A DNA stretch of 64,000 nucleotides, from NCBI GenBank assembly GCA_934700615.1, contig CAKUXR010000003.1:62001-126000 (forward strand). The letters run 5' to 3'. Shown piece by piece: positions 26,250 through 35,170 of the stretch; the stretch's first letter is position 1; each line of letters starts with the position of its first letter. The position numbers and the translations under genes are program-made. Source of the DNA: an uncultured Bacteroidales bacterium. Its GTDB lineage: Bacteria; Bacteroidota; Bacteroidia; Bacteroidales; UBA932. The notes beneath the pieces are model-generated. The model was given only the letters and a program-made list of their open reading frames with translations, was not told the origin of the DNA and did no database searches.

Positions 26250-27694
26250 TTCAGCAATCCTCTTTGAATTTTTCCGTTCTGTGTCTTAGGTATAATATCA
26301 ATCCATTCATAAAAAACCGGAAGTTTGTAGGCCTCGAGTTTTCCTGACAGTTGATCGTTTATGTCAGCGAAAGTCGTATTACTGTCTTTCTCCTTGACTA
26401 TAAAAGCTTTAACCACCTCTCCAAGCAAGCCTTCGGCATCTGGGACACCAATACAGGCACAATCTTCGACTCCAGGAATCTTGAGCAACTGTTCCTCCAC
26501 TTCAATAGGACTGACTTTCTTTCCGCCGACATTGATCAATTCCTTCTTTCTGCTTATCAGATAAACATATCCGTCTTCGGTCTTATACCCCCAGTCACCT
26601 GTTCTGAAATAATCTCCAAAGAATGAATCCCTGACAGGAAGGTCCAGGTATCCATGAGTCACATGCTCTCCCTTAATGCAGATTTCACCCTCGTTGCCCG
26701 CTTCGCACTCGACTCCATTTTCATCCAAAATCTTGATTTCCGTATGCGGTGATGCCTTACCGACAGAATCCATATGGGAGGCATCCTGATGGAACTCCAT
26801 GAAAGTCGAGCGGGAGGCTTCAGTCAATCCGTAGTGCATACATACCCTGGTATCAGGAAGGATACCGGCAAGTTCATCCTTCTCTTCCTTTGAGAAAAAC
26901 GCACTGCCCATCTCTATGTATCTGAGTTGACACCTAAAATCCCCCAATTTATTGCCTGTCAATTTTTTAAGATATCGCCAGCTGGCCGGGACCATCGTAA
27001 ATCCAGTCACATTCTCTTCCTCGATTGTCCGGTACAATTTCTTGACATTGGCAAAACTGCCAAGAAGAATCAATGTTGCACCCTGATAGAGGCAGCACCT
27101 CACACGTCCCAATCCAAAGGAATGACTCACAGGAAGGGCGAGAAGTTCAATGTCATTCCCAGTATTTCCTATGAACTCATTTATGTTCCTTGCGGCAGCA
27201 GCCTCATTGTCATAGGTCAATGTCACTCCTTTAGGCTTTCCCGTTGTTCCTGTAGTAAAAAGGATATCCGCGATTTGATTTCCGTCAGGGAAAGACGGGA
27301 CCGAGAATTCCGATGCCAATTCCTCAAATTCCTTAAGACCAATCGTCCGGATATTATTTTCAATGCCGTCAAACCCCACCAAAAGACTCGCTCCAGTCTG
27401 TTTTATTATAAAAGCCATCCTGTCCGGATTCGTTGCCGGATCAACAGGCACGACTTTCAGACCGGCCAGATGCGCCCCGAAGTAAGCATAGACAAACTCT
27501 ATCTGTTTTCCGGCCGCAAGAACAATTGTACCACCGGCATTCAGCGTCGGCTGGCTTACGAAGTAATCTCGTGCTCCCAAGACCCGCTGACAAAGCTGGA
27601 GATAAGTAGCTGATTTCTTGCCGCTCTTTACAGCAGTCTTATCCGGAAGCAAAGATGCCCAATGCCATATTTTATGTTCAATACTTTCCAACAT
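26246..27694 (-). CDS. Adenylate-forming acyl/aryl ligase
   Basis: 482 residues. P-loop-like motif LFTTGTTGKPKGVTL (about 146-160), MHYGLTEASRS (A5), YFRTGDWGY (A7/A8) and the C-terminal Lys in PKTQNGKIQRG are all present. It activates a carboxylate as acyl-AMP and transfers it to a carrier. An acyl carrier protein is encoded 9 bases upstream, so it very likely loads that protein. Length is short of long-chain acyl-CoA synthetases and fits stand-alone adenylation enzymes. Substrate not predictable. Confidence 0.85.
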   Translation of the reverse strand: MLESIEHKIWHWASLLPDKTAVKSGKKSATYLQLCQRVLGARDYFVSQPTLNAGGTIVLAAGKQIEFVYAYFGAHLAGLKVVPVDPATNPDRMAFIIKQTGASLLVGFDGIENNIRTIGLKEFEELASEFSVPSFPDGNQIADILFTTGTTGKPKGVTLTYDNEAAAARNINEFIGNTGNDIELLALPVSHSFGLGRVRCCLYQGATLILLGSFANVKKLYRTIEEENVTGFTMVPASWRYLKKLTGNKLGDFRCQLRYIEMGSAFFSKEEKDELAGILPDTRVCMHYGLTEASRSTFMEFHQDASHMDSVGKASPHTEIKILDENGVECEAGNEGEICIKGEHVTHGYLDLPVRDSFFGDYFRTGDWGYKTEDGYVYLISRKKELINVGGKKVSPIEVEEQLLKIPGVEDCACIGVPDAEGLLGEVVKAFIVKEKDSNTTFADINDQLSGKLEAYKLPVFYEWIDIIPKTQNGKIQRGLLK

Positions 27695-27703
27695 GACATT
27701 TGG

Positions 27704-27961
27704 CTATGACTTCAACTCCCGTATAAGACCGACGATATCTGAAACATCTTCCAGATCCATAATCATATCAGGGGTTATCTTAACTTCGAACTCTTTTTCC
27801 AACTGTGCGATAATCTGAACATTACGGAGAGAGTCCCACTCGTCCAGTTCCCCGATCTCAGTTTCCAGTGTCACCTCGCTCTTCGGAACGTTCAGCACCC
27901 GGGCTATCAATTCAATAATCTTATCTTCCATGACATCACTATTTACATCGTAGTTTTTCAA
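27704..27961 (-). CDS. Acyl carrier protein
   Basis: 85 residues (or 75 from the inner ATG, MEDKIIELIARVL). The phosphopantetheine site is Ser in GELDEWDSLRNVQII. Four-helix length and acidity fit a carrier protein. It differs from the fatty-acid ACP, which has DSLD at this place; here the sequence is DSLRN, as in dedicated ACPs of modification clusters. First gene of the seven-gene operon. The 240 bases upstream hold no gene and no clean -7 box. Confidence 0.85.
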   Translation of the reverse strand: MKNYDVNSDVMEDKIIELIARVLNVPKSEVTLETEIGELDEWDSLRNVQIIAQLEKEFEVKITPDMIMDLEDVSDIVGLIRELKS

Positions 27962-28202
27962 TTAACAATTATGGCTAATTTACAACTAAAATCCGACAAT
28001 TTCACCCGCGCAACATCACTTTGTCACATTTTCAATGATTTGGCGCATAATGAATGCTGATTTCGGGTGGGATTCTGACGGCAATTGTGGTTTAATCTGC
28101 CATAACAGTGCTGAACACGTTACCCAGCCCGCAATCAGTGGACATGGTATAATTCTGTTTCGAAAAACAGGTAAATATAATCTCGCTGTTTGATGAGCCG
28201 TG

Positions 28203-28289
28203 TTTTGTACCGATAAATCGTTATAAACGGAACAAAATGTTCAAATTGTTGCCATTTGTCCCATTTAATCGTTTTAAGCGGTACGAAAT
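28203..28289. repeat. REP pair 1 next to the RAYT gene
   Basis: Two imperfect palindromes at 28203-28237 and 28254-28289. The first has arms TTTTGTACCG and CGGAACAAAA around an AT-rich centre with ATCG; the second has ATTTGTCCC and GCGGTACGAAAT. They lie at the 3' side of the transposase gene. Bases 27962-28202 contain nothing else I can name. Confidence 0.7.
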
Positions 28290-28291
28290 AA

Positions 28292-29212
28292 TCACTTCTT
28301 CGCAGTCATTGGAAACATTGTATTCACTTCGGCAGAGGTCAAGTTCAGCACACGCCTTATCTGCTCGTTCGACGAACGAAACTCGAAACGAAGCCGTCTG
28401 GCAAGATCATACTTCTGAGACTTTCCCAAATCCCGTAACGAATTCACGTTATAGTCACTCTTCAGCAACTTCACCACCTGAAAGACAAGTTCCGTATCAG
28501 TAAGATACTCACCGTCATTGAGTTCCAGCGCAAGTTCACCATACGCCTCTACATTTTTGCTCACCATAAAAAAGTAATGATGAGCATCACGGAACAGAGA
28601 CATGCCCAGTTCCAGATTGCAATACGAGGATGGGAGTATATATCCGTCATTGACTTGATATGTATCAGGAAATATTGCAGCACGGCCTCTGAACATACGA
28701 CGCATTTCATTGACCTTCAGATTAGTATTGACCCCACCAAAATCAGCACCATTAAAATAATACTTTCCTGTTCCCCACGGGTAGGTAAAGGGCGTGTAAT
28801 TTCTATCCGTCACAAAGCCATTGCGATTGACATAAACGATCGTGTTGCGCAGCGACTGAAGCGAGTCAATTTCTTTGTATCGAGCCTCGAAAGACGAAGG
28901 TATCTCTTTACATGTCAATGACTTTGCACATCTTCTAAGTCGCTTGTCCAGAAACGCAAAAAACATCCTGGCAAACGATTCTTCGCCTGATACGACGATA
29001 TGCAGATGGTTGCTCATAACCTCAAAAGCGATAATCTCCATCCCGTCTGTAGCCACTGCTGACTGACAAATCAGGTTCATCATAAAGATATAATCTTCTT
29101 TGACTCCAAACAAAACGGGCGTCTCAACTCCAGGGGTATAGATATGCCAATAAGGACCGCCCTGAAGAAACCGCGACTCGCAATATGCTTCCAAATCTCT
29201 ATATTTTCTCAT
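28292..29212 (-). CDS. REP-associated tyrosine transposase (RAYT, Y1/IS200-like)
   Basis: 306 residues. The HUH motif is in FEVMSNHLHIVVSG, and a candidate nucleophile is the Tyr in NTIVYVNRNGF. The N-terminal YWHIYTPGVETPVLF and the extra C-terminal DNA-binding region (LGKSQKYDLARRL to NEQIRRVLNL) fit RAYTs of Bacteroidota. These single-copy enzymes act on REP palindromes. Matching palindrome pairs flank the gene on both sides and occur again at 33.85 kb. Not bounded by terminal inverted repeats, so not a classical IS. Confidence 0.85.
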   Translation of the reverse strand: MRKYRDLEAYCESRFLQGGPYWHIYTPGVETPVLFGVKEDYIFMMNLICQSAVATDGMEIIAFEVMSNHLHIVVSGEESFARMFFAFLDKRLRRCAKSLTCKEIPSSFEARYKEIDSLQSLRNTIVYVNRNGFVTDRNYTPFTYPWGTGKYYFNGADFGGVNTNLKVNEMRRMFRGRAAIFPDTYQVNDGYILPSSYCNLELGMSLFRDAHHYFFMVSKNVEAYGELALELNDGEYLTDTELVFQVVKLLKSDYNVNSLRDLGKSQKYDLARRLRFEFRSSNEQIRRVLNLTSAEVNTMFPMTAKK

Positions 29213-29262
29213 ATGTTAAAAATTATGTTGTCCATCATTCTCATGAGTTTTCAGCCGGAACT

Positions 29263-29349
29263 CTTGTTCCGTTTAAATCGTTTCACCGGTACAAAACACT
29301 GCAAGAAGATGCCTTTGTACCGATAAAACGTTTCAAACGGTACGTTTTC
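29263..29349. repeat. REP pair 2 upstream of the RAYT gene
   Basis: Palindromes at 29263-29296 (CTTGTTCCG ... CGGTACAAAA) and 29313-29349 (CTTTGTACCG ... CGGTACGTTTT). Same arms and central AAA(T/A)CGTTT as the other REP copies. Confidence 0.7.
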
Positions 29350-29549
29350 ACAACCTGAAAACCACTCTCTCAATTGCATTTCCAACCAGCCACCACCTAA
29401 CCGCCATACAGGAATCGTTTTGTTTCTTGACATCGCCCTCCAACCAGGAGCCACATCCAAAAACAAAAAAAACGAGTCGGGACAAAACATTCCTGACTCG
29501 TTACTAAAATTCCTTGCTGAGGGCAAATATAGTAAATATCAATGATATT

Positions 29550-29948
29550 TCACACTGCCCCCTCCACCATCTTCTCTATCTTAGGTATCAATGTCACATC
29601 TGCCGGCAACCAGTTCACAGAGCCCAACTGCGTAGATGTCAGCCACTTTGCAGCCTCATGCTCGAGCAAATGAGGACTTCCGCCGGCAATCGTGCATGCA
29701 AAACACTTCATGGAAAGATGGAAAGCAGGATAATCATACTCGATAGTATCAATAAGGTCACCCACATTGACCTCGACTTCAAGTTCCTCGCGAATCTCTC
29801 GACGAAGCGCATCCTCTGGGCTCTCCCCCGGCTCAACTTTTCCGCCCGGAAATTCCCAGCCATCCTTGAACTCCCCGTATCCGCGCTGCGTGGCGAACAC
29901 CTTGCCATCCTTGAAAATCACTGCGGCAACCACATTTATCGTTTTCAT
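29550..29948 (-). CDS. NUDIX hydrolase, MutT-like
   Basis: 132 residues from ATG at 29948. The Nudix box reads G-x5-E-x7-REIREELEV within GGKVEPGESPEDALRREI, complete. TQRGYGEFKDGWEFPGGK is as in 8-oxo-dGTP diphosphatases. It would cleanse oxidised nucleotides or hydrolyse another nucleoside diphosphate derivative. Its start lies 22 bases after the helicase gene stop, on the same strand, and both may be co-transcribed. Confidence 0.85.
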   Translation of the reverse strand: MKTINVVAAVIFKDGKVFATQRGYGEFKDGWEFPGGKVEPGESPEDALRREIREELEVEVNVGDLIDTIEYDYPAFHLSMKCFACTIAGGSPHLLEHEAAKWLTSTQLGSVNWLPADVTLIPKIEKMVEGAV

Positions 29949-29970
29949 TATAAATATATTATAAAAACCA

Positions 29971-32967
29971 TTACACATTCTCTGATGTCAGATAATCATA
30001 CAGATTCTTCTCCACCGGAGTATTCAACTTATATTCAATCTCAACAGCAGAAACATCTGTATTAGGCATCACAAACTCCTCCAGAATACCAGTAGGCTCA
30101 TGATGGATCCTGCCAAGATAATAAAATTCCTTAGATTCCTTGTCATCCTTGTTCTTACGGACAAACAAATACATCTTCACACCATTATGCGCACTGCCGG
30201 CAGCCATCTGGACATCTGAAGACTCCAAAGTCCTCTTGCTCTTGGAAATCGCCACAAGAGTAGAAGGATCCACGAAACGGTCCTCATAACGTATGGTATC
30301 ATTGATTTCCAGAGACTTGTCATAATTCACGAACACAGGATATGTCATCGTCTCCGCATCGAACTTGTATCCGCCGACATTGAGAGCCACCTCATTCTTC
30401 TTCCAGTTCAGAAGCCTGAAAACATCCTCATAAGTATATTTCTTCCCTACAACAAATTCACCAACCGACTTATAACAAGCCTCGTAACGACCTCTGGCAA
30501 AGGCCAGCACATCAGCCAGAGCCGAACGGAAATCCGGATTGGCAAGAGCAGACTCCATCATTGACGAAACTCCGTATACCCCTCCAAGTTCTTCGATCAG
30601 GACACAATCACGGAAACGCTTCCCTGCGGAACCACAGTCATAATACTCCCCTGTCATCAGAGAAATCATATTCCGGACAGCATACTCCCCGCAGTGCAAT
30701 CCATGTACCTGCATTGACCTTTTCCATAAAGCGATGACATCAGCAGAAGCTGGAGCAGACGAAAGCACCTCCAGCATCAGAACCTCATTGAGCCTCTTCC
30801 CTGAAGCAAATTTCTGCGAAACAAACTCCAGAAGATGATTCTCCACCTCCGACAGAGTCTCCGCAAGGTCATCGAACCGTACCAGAAAACCATGATATGA
30901 TGCAAGTTTCCGGGCCCTGGACGAATCATCCATATAAGCAAGAATCCGTAGCGGATCCATCTCGCCGAATTTGTCGAAATCGGTCAATGCCGGCCTGCGC
31001 CCCAGTTTCGCTTTGAACTGACGATAACTGTCAATGATAATCTTCCTGGTATTGATACGTGCCGCATCGATCGACTCGAAAATCCGCTTCCTCGTCACCT
31101 CATCGAAATATATGGTGGAAGCACCCTTGATAACGTTATTCCCTTCGATCAGATAGCGACGAATATTGTCTTTGTTACCAGTCCTGTCGCCAGATAATGC
31201 AATAGGAATCAGATAGTTATTGTCGTAATTGGCAATAAAGTCCAGCACCACGACGAACTCCTTGCCCCTGGCCTTTCGCAGACCACGGCCAAGCTGCTGC
31301 ACGAAAATAATCGCCGACTCCGTAGGCCTGAGCATAATAACCTGATTGATCTCAGGGATATCCACACCTTCATTGAAAATATCTACGGTAAAAATGTAAT
31401 CCAGAATCTCACCGTCATTGACCGAATCCGCCGCGAGCATCTCCACCGCCTTCCGGCGGGCTGTTTCGCTATCTTTTCCTGTCAATGCCACTGTCCTGTA
31501 CTTCCGACCACTTTCTTTTTTGTCAATGTCGTTGAACAGCGCCGAAAGAGTCTCGGCTTCCTCTGTCCTGCTGCAGAAAGCAAGACCTCTGACCCTATCT
31601 CCGCTATAGCCGTAATACTCAGCCACATCAATGATATTCTTCACTCGCTCGGAGCTTGTCAGATCCTTGAAATCATCCACATCCACCTGACTGCCATTGA
31701 CCTTCAAATCCTGGATTCCAAAATAGTGGAACGGGCACAGCAAATCATTTTCCAGAGCAGTCTGAAGCCTGATTTCGCACGCAATGTTATGGTCAAAAAG
31801 ACTATATACATCGAATCCGTCAGTCCTGTCAGGAGAAGCCGACATGCCCAGAAGGAATTGAGGTCTGAAATAGTCAATGATCTTCTGATAGCTCTCTGAG
31901 CCTGAGCGATGGCACTCGTCCAAAATGATGACAGAAAACTCGTCAGGCGCAAAATTGGACGACCTGAAATCATCTTTGGCCATCATGTTCATCGTGGCGA
32001 AAACCATATCCGACGACTTTATCATTGACAAATCCTGGCAATTTCCGGACAGTTGAGCAGTTTTGAAGGTATCACCCATTACTTTCCGGTAACTCGTCTC
32101 TGCCTGGACATTGATCATTTCACGATGCGACAAGAACAGGATCTTCTTCTTTTTCAACACATTGCCGGACAGCATTTCACGAACAGCAAATGCAGAAGCG
32201 TATGTCTTTCCGGTACCCGTAGCCGAAACAAGAAGAGCCCGCCGCTGTCCGGAGCGTATCAGACGCAAGACCTCCGACATGAACTCACGCTGCATCTGAT
32301 TCGGCTCAATCACGCGGGAATATGAAAGGTCCAATGTCGAGACAATCTTGTCCAATTCTGCCTTCTTGGCTCTGGCATCCCGGAATTGTCGCGAATACTC
32401 TTCCCTGCATTCACTATAATCGACAGAACTCTGCCAAACTTCATTGAATTCATTTTCAATGTCTTTCGCATATTGTCCGTCAGCTGTGGCAATGACTTTC
32501 GTATTCCATTCGAAATTCCTTGTTATGGCATTCTGGGTAAGGTTCGAACTGCCGACCAAAATTCGGATGTCATTGCCGTTGTGGAAGAGGTAACCCTTCG
32601 TATGAAAACCCACATTATTCGTGCGGAACATCCTCACTTCCAAGTTCCTGAGACCAGCCAACGTGTCAAGAGCTGCAGGGTCGCTGAACATCAGGTAATC
32701 AGTCGTCAAGATCTTTCCCGGGACATTTCTATCCTCCATTTCCTTCAGTACACCTTGCAGCGGCGTAATTCCGCCTTTGGTTATGAATGCCACCGACATC
32801 ATCATTGACGAACATTCTCTCAATTCACGTTCAATTTCGGTCAACACTTTGTTTCCGTTCGCGTTGGAGACGAATTGTGGCGTATAGGACATCTCGGCCT
32901 TCACAGTTGAGTCAATGAAAGCTCTTTTGTATCCGTCAACTAGTTTAGAATTCGATATTTCTTTCAT
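29971..32967 (-). CDS. PLD-like nuclease/SF2 helicase with DUF3427 domain
   Basis: 998 residues from ATG at 32967 (TTG further out rejected). Residues about 30-165 form a phospholipase-D-like domain with HTKGYLFHNGNDIRILVGSS, giving one HxK(x4)D-like site. Then comes a superfamily 2 helicase: motif I SATGTGKTYASA, motif II LDECHRSGS, motif VI QQLGRGLRKARGK. The C-terminal 250 residues (GKKYTYEDVFRLLNW, NVGGYK) match DUF3427. Such proteins are widespread in mobile and defence regions and may act on invading DNA, which fits the neighbouring restriction system. About a dozen CATTGAC words lie inside the gene, so it has been resident for long. Confidence 0.85.
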   Translation of the reverse strand: MKEISNSKLVDGYKRAFIDSTVKAEMSYTPQFVSNANGNKVLTEIERELRECSSMMMSVAFITKGGITPLQGVLKEMEDRNVPGKILTTDYLMFSDPAALDTLAGLRNLEVRMFRTNNVGFHTKGYLFHNGNDIRILVGSSNLTQNAITRNFEWNTKVIATADGQYAKDIENEFNEVWQSSVDYSECREEYSRQFRDARAKKAELDKIVSTLDLSYSRVIEPNQMQREFMSEVLRLIRSGQRRALLVSATGTGKTYASAFAVREMLSGNVLKKKKILFLSHREMINVQAETSYRKVMGDTFKTAQLSGNCQDLSMIKSSDMVFATMNMMAKDDFRSSNFAPDEFSVIILDECHRSGSESYQKIIDYFRPQFLLGMSASPDRTDGFDVYSLFDHNIACEIRLQTALENDLLCPFHYFGIQDLKVNGSQVDVDDFKDLTSSERVKNIIDVAEYYGYSGDRVRGLAFCSRTEEAETLSALFNDIDKKESGRKYRTVALTGKDSETARRKAVEMLAADSVNDGEILDYIFTVDIFNEGVDIPEINQVIMLRPTESAIIFVQQLGRGLRKARGKEFVVVLDFIANYDNNYLIPIALSGDRTGNKDNIRRYLIEGNNVIKGASTIYFDEVTRKRIFESIDAARINTRKIIIDSYRQFKAKLGRRPALTDFDKFGEMDPLRILAYMDDSSRARKLASYHGFLVRFDDLAETLSEVENHLLEFVSQKFASGKRLNEVLMLEVLSSAPASADVIALWKRSMQVHGLHCGEYAVRNMISLMTGEYYDCGSAGKRFRDCVLIEELGGVYGVSSMMESALANPDFRSALADVLAFARGRYEACYKSVGEFVVGKKYTYEDVFRLLNWKKNEVALNVGGYKFDAETMTYPVFVNYDKSLEINDTIRYEDRFVDPSTLVAISKSKRTLESSDVQMAAGSAHNGVKMYLFVRKNKDDKESKEFYYLGRIHHEPTGILEEFVMPNTDVSAVEIEYKLNTPVEKNLYDYLTSENV

Positions 32968-33092
32968 GTGGCTTGTCAATGTTATGAGGAATAGCTAATT
33001 TTGACAATGTTGTACTTGTCGATGCATCCGACATTGTGCGGGAGAAACTGACTGATTATTCCAGTCGGTTTCAATGATTGTGGAGGGGTATT

Positions 33093-33710
33093 ATGAATTA
33101 TGGATACATCAGAGTGAGCAGCGACAAGCAGACTGTCGAGAATCAGCGTTTCGAGATTCTCAAGTTCTGCGGGAAACACAACATCACCATTGACGGCTGG
33201 ATAGAGGAGACTATAAGCGGAACCAAGGACTGGTCTGTCAGACGTCTCGGCAAGCTTCTCCGCATAGTGCGGAGCGGTGATCTCATTATTTGTTCCGAAC
33301 TTTCCAGACTTGGCCGCAACTTGTTCATGATCATGGAGATTCTGAACATATGCATGACTAGCGGCTGCCGTGTCTGGACAATCAAGGACAACTACCGGCT
33401 TGGCGACGACATTCCCAGTAAGGTCCTGGCTTTCGCATTCGGCCTTTCCGCCGAAATCGAGCGCAATCTCATCAGTCAACGCACCAAGGAGGCTCTCGCC
33501 CGCAAAAAGGCCGAGGGTGCAGTTCTCGGTCGCCCGACGGGTTCTGTCAATGCCCCTGAGAAGTTGAAGCTCTACCATAAAAAGGAATATATTTTGTCAA
33601 TGCTGAAGTCCGGCGCATCATATCGCAGTATCGCAGCGGATTGCCATGTCGATCGCAAGACCCTCATGCGCTTCCTGGCCCGGTTCTGCGGGACGGAAAA
33701 GGGTCAATAA
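33093..33710 (+). CDS. Serine recombinase (resolvase/invertase)
   Basis: 205 residues from ATG at 33093. The catalytic Ser is in YGYIRVSSDKQ, with ISGTKDWSVRRLGKLL, SELSRLGRN and the E-helix FAFGLSAEIERNLISQRT. A C-terminal helix-turn-helix (SMLKSGASYRSIAADCHV) binds DNA. This is the small resolvase/invertase class. It lies between divergent transcription units of a helicase and a restriction-modification set and could be a leftover of an integrated element or act on local sites; I found no clear crossover repeats. Confidence 0.88.
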   Translation: MNYGYIRVSSDKQTVENQRFEILKFCGKHNITIDGWIEETISGTKDWSVRRLGKLLRIVRSGDLIICSELSRLGRNLFMIMEILNICMTSGCRVWTIKDNYRLGDDIPSKVLAFAFGLSAEIERNLISQRTKEALARKKAEGAVLGRPTGSVNAPEKLKLYHKKEYILSMLKSGASYRSIAADCHVDRKTLMRFLARFCGTEKGQ

Positions 33711-33803
33711 ACAGGGACCAGGTTTATGAGACGTTTGAAGAAGAGAATGTCGGTGCAGTCGTCGGTTGATAAACTTTCCTCGGTGGACTTAAGTCGTGTC
33801 TGA

Positions 33804-33940
33804 TTTGGTGCTAGATAAAACGCTTTCGAGGAACAGAGTACTTCCACTGCTACATTTTGTCCCATCTAAAACGTTTCGGCGGAACAAAATGCGTTTCGTG
33901 AAGTGTTTTGTTCCGTTTAAAACGCTTTAACGGTACAAAA
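33804..33940. repeat. REP pair 3 plus one decayed copy
   Basis: Palindromes at 33854-33890 (ATTTTGTCCC ... GGCGGAACAAAAT) and 33906-33940 (GTTTTGTTCCG ... CGGTACAAAAC), with central AAAACG(T/C)TT. A weaker copy is at 33804-33836 (ATAAAACGCTTTCGAGGAACA). These match the pairs around the RAYT gene 4.6 kb away. The 320 bases between recombinase and methyltransferase contain no gene. Confidence 0.7.
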
Positions 33941-34033
33941 CTGAATTTTCTTCCGGGAACCATCCCGGCCATATGGTTGCGAAATTCTGAAAAAGGCAGT
34001 AAATTTACATGGATTTAAAGAAAGCAAGAGATT

Positions 34034-35170
34034 ATGCCAAAAAAGCGGTTGACATTTATTGACCTATTTGCCGGGATAGGAGGGTTTCATTACGCGTTTA
34101 ACAGCATCGGCGCAAAATGCGTCTTCGCAAGCGAATGGGATAAAAATGCGAGGATAACGTACGAGGAAAATTTCAAATCGAATGACCCCGAACTTTTTAA
34201 GAAAAATGAACATGGAGAATATCTGTATTTTAACGGAGACATCAATGATGCAAAACTAGAAGAAATCCCAGATTTCGATATCTTATGTGCCGGTTTTCCT
34301 TGTCAGCCTTTTTCAATAGCCGGACTTAGAAAGGGATTCGAAGATACTAGAGGAACTTTGTTTTTTAATATTGCTAATATAGTTAGGCACAAGACATTAC
34401 AAAACAAAAAACCGAAAGTCCTCTTACTTGAAAATGTAAAGGGATTAAAGAATCACATGCATGGTGAAACCTTTGAGACTCTTCTTAATGTACTACAGAA
34501 AGACCTTGGTTACGAAACTAGAACATTAGTCTTAAATGCAAAATATTTTGGCGTTCCTCAAAATCGGGAACGTCTGTTCTTCGTTTGCTGGGATAAAAGT
34601 CAAATTAACGTCGAAGATTTCAAGTTCCCTCTAGGCTTAAACAAGGACTTAAGTCCTATTTTCAAAAAAGAGGAACTCGACAACTGTATACCGACTAAAG
34701 TCAGCGACATTTTTGAGCCAAAAGGCACTTTACCCGAAAAGATAACAATCAGCGATAAAATGTGGGAAGGTCATAAAGCAAGAAAAGAACGTAACAGATT
34801 AAACGGTAAGGGCTTCGGATATTCACTATTCAATGACAACAGTGCTTATTGCAGTACTATTTCTGCCCGATATTGGAAGGATGGCAGTGAAATACTTATA
34901 GATCAGTCAGCGATTGGAAAGAATCCGAGACGCTTGACACCTGTAGAAGCAGGAAGACTTCAAGGATACAAAATCATTGGTAACGGATGGGAAGATCTAA
35001 AAGCGGCAAAGAATCAAAACAACAAAGATGGTTTACCAGAAATGCGTATTGTCGTCTCTTCCAAAGAAGCCTATCATCAATTCGGAAATAGCGTTGCCGT
35101 TCCAGTAGTAAGAACTTTAGCCACTGAAATTTATAATCAACTACTTACTCATGTTACAGAACCTGAATGA
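34034..35170 (+). CDS. DNA (cytosine-5) methyltransferase of an LlaJI-like system
   Basis: 378 residues. All main motifs are seen: LFAGIGGFHYAF (I), AGFPCQPFSIAG with the catalytic Cys (IV), LLENVKGL (VI), PQNRERLFF (VIII), and YHQFGNSVAVPVV (X). It protects host DNA at the system's target site; LlaJI itself recognises GACGC, but this enzyme's site cannot be read from sequence. Composition is clearly more AT-rich than the downstream LlaJI-like gene, and the CATTGAC word is absent, so recent acquisition is likely. It overlaps the next gene by 20 bases. Confidence 0.92.
   Translation: MPKKRLTFIDLFAGIGGFHYAFNSIGAKCVFASEWDKNARITYEENFKSNDPELFKKNEHGEYLYFNGDINDAKLEEIPDFDILCAGFPCQPFSIAGLRKGFEDTRGTLFFNIANIVRHKTLQNKKPKVLLLENVKGLKNHMHGETFETLLNVLQKDLGYETRTLVLNAKYFGVPQNRERLFFVCWDKSQINVEDFKFPLGLNKDLSPIFKKEELDNCIPTKVSDIFEPKGTLPEKITISDKMWEGHKARKERNRLNGKGFGYSLFNDNSAYCSTISARYWKDGSEILIDQSAIGKNPRRLTPVEAGRLQGYKIIGNGWEDLKAAKNQNNKDGLPEMRIVVSSKEAYHQFGNSVAVPVVRTLATEIYNQLLTHVTEPE

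Noticed and set aside
29251..29526. Minus-strand frame of 91 codons
   Set aside because: Its end runs through REP palindromes and the translation shows no domain; treated as chance.
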